DNA of 22,971 bases from Veillonella parvula (GTDB lineage Bacteria > Bacillota > Negativicutes > Veillonellales > Veillonellaceae), in NCBI GenBank assembly GCA_947096075.1, contig CAMUQE010000012.1:1-22971 (forward strand), in the 5' to 3' direction. Positions within the stretch are counted from its first letter, which is position 1; each line of letters starts with the position of its first letter. The notes under the pieces are model-generated. The model saw nothing but the letters and a program-made list of their open reading frames with translations. It ran no database searches and had not been told where the DNA came from. Position numbers and translations under genes: made by a program. Below, piece after piece: positions 22,951-22,971 of this stretch.

Positions 22951-22971
22951 CCTTATAACCAACAAGAATAT

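Overview
The window reads as ordinary chromosome from a low-GC, Gram-negative-type Firmicute of the class Negativicutes, most likely Veillonella or a close relative. This is inferred from gene content and codon use, not from a database match. Supporting points are a murein cluster of Firmicute type with a meso-diaminopimelate-specific MurE (DNPR motif), an anaerobe's superoxide reductase, anaerobic-type cobalamin genes built around CbiK, and AT-rich spacers with strong AGGAGG ribosome binding sites. Every gene I can support lies on the minus strand, so transcription runs from high to low coordinates. I see no rRNA, tRNA, insertion sequence, phage gene or CRISPR array.

Layout in transcription order. 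(1) 22971-17345, cobalamin and redox block: a divergent CbiK paralogue (22723-21842), a bidirectional-looking terminator, a canonical CbiK cobaltochelatase (21635-20781), CbiL/CobI methyltransferase, CobB/CbiA amidase, CobO adenosyltransferase, then a one-iron superoxide reductase with its own promoter and terminator. (2) 17100-15437: aspartate kinase plus a small unknown gene, with a promoter at one end and a terminator at the other. (3) 15330-12365: a 969-residue PreP-type M16C metalloprotease followed by a terminator. (4) 12340-11366: GluQRS, a tRNA-modifying glutamyl-Q synthetase. (5) 11283-10460: a two-gene operon of a CoA-binding-domain protein and a thioredoxin with a CGYC active site, with a consensus promoter and a strong terminator. 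(6) 10221-1: the division and cell wall (dcw) operon mraZ-rsmH-ftsL-murE-murF-mraY-murD-murG-murC-ddl, with ddl cut by the window edge.

The dcw genes supply the cytoplasmic half of peptidoglycan synthesis: MurC, MurD, MurE and MurF build the stem peptide on UDP-MurNAc, Ddl supplies D-Ala-D-Ala, and MraY and MurG make lipid I and lipid II. MraZ probably autoregulates the operon through GTGG-type boxes, some spaced 10 bp apart, that overlap the promoter. FtsI and FtsW, which normally sit beside ftsL/murE and murD/murG, are both missing from the cluster. The cobalamin genes cover cobalt insertion, one ring methylation, a,c-amidation and adenosylation; the rest of the pathway must be encoded elsewhere.

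The most interesting points are the second CbiK-like protein, which has lost two of three expected metal-site residues while staying full length; the paired absence of ftsI and ftsW; the MraZ-box array; a strong hairpin between murF and mraY; and a TATCGA-type motif placed alike in the promoters of the thioredoxin and superoxide reductase operons. I found no wholly new multi-gene system.
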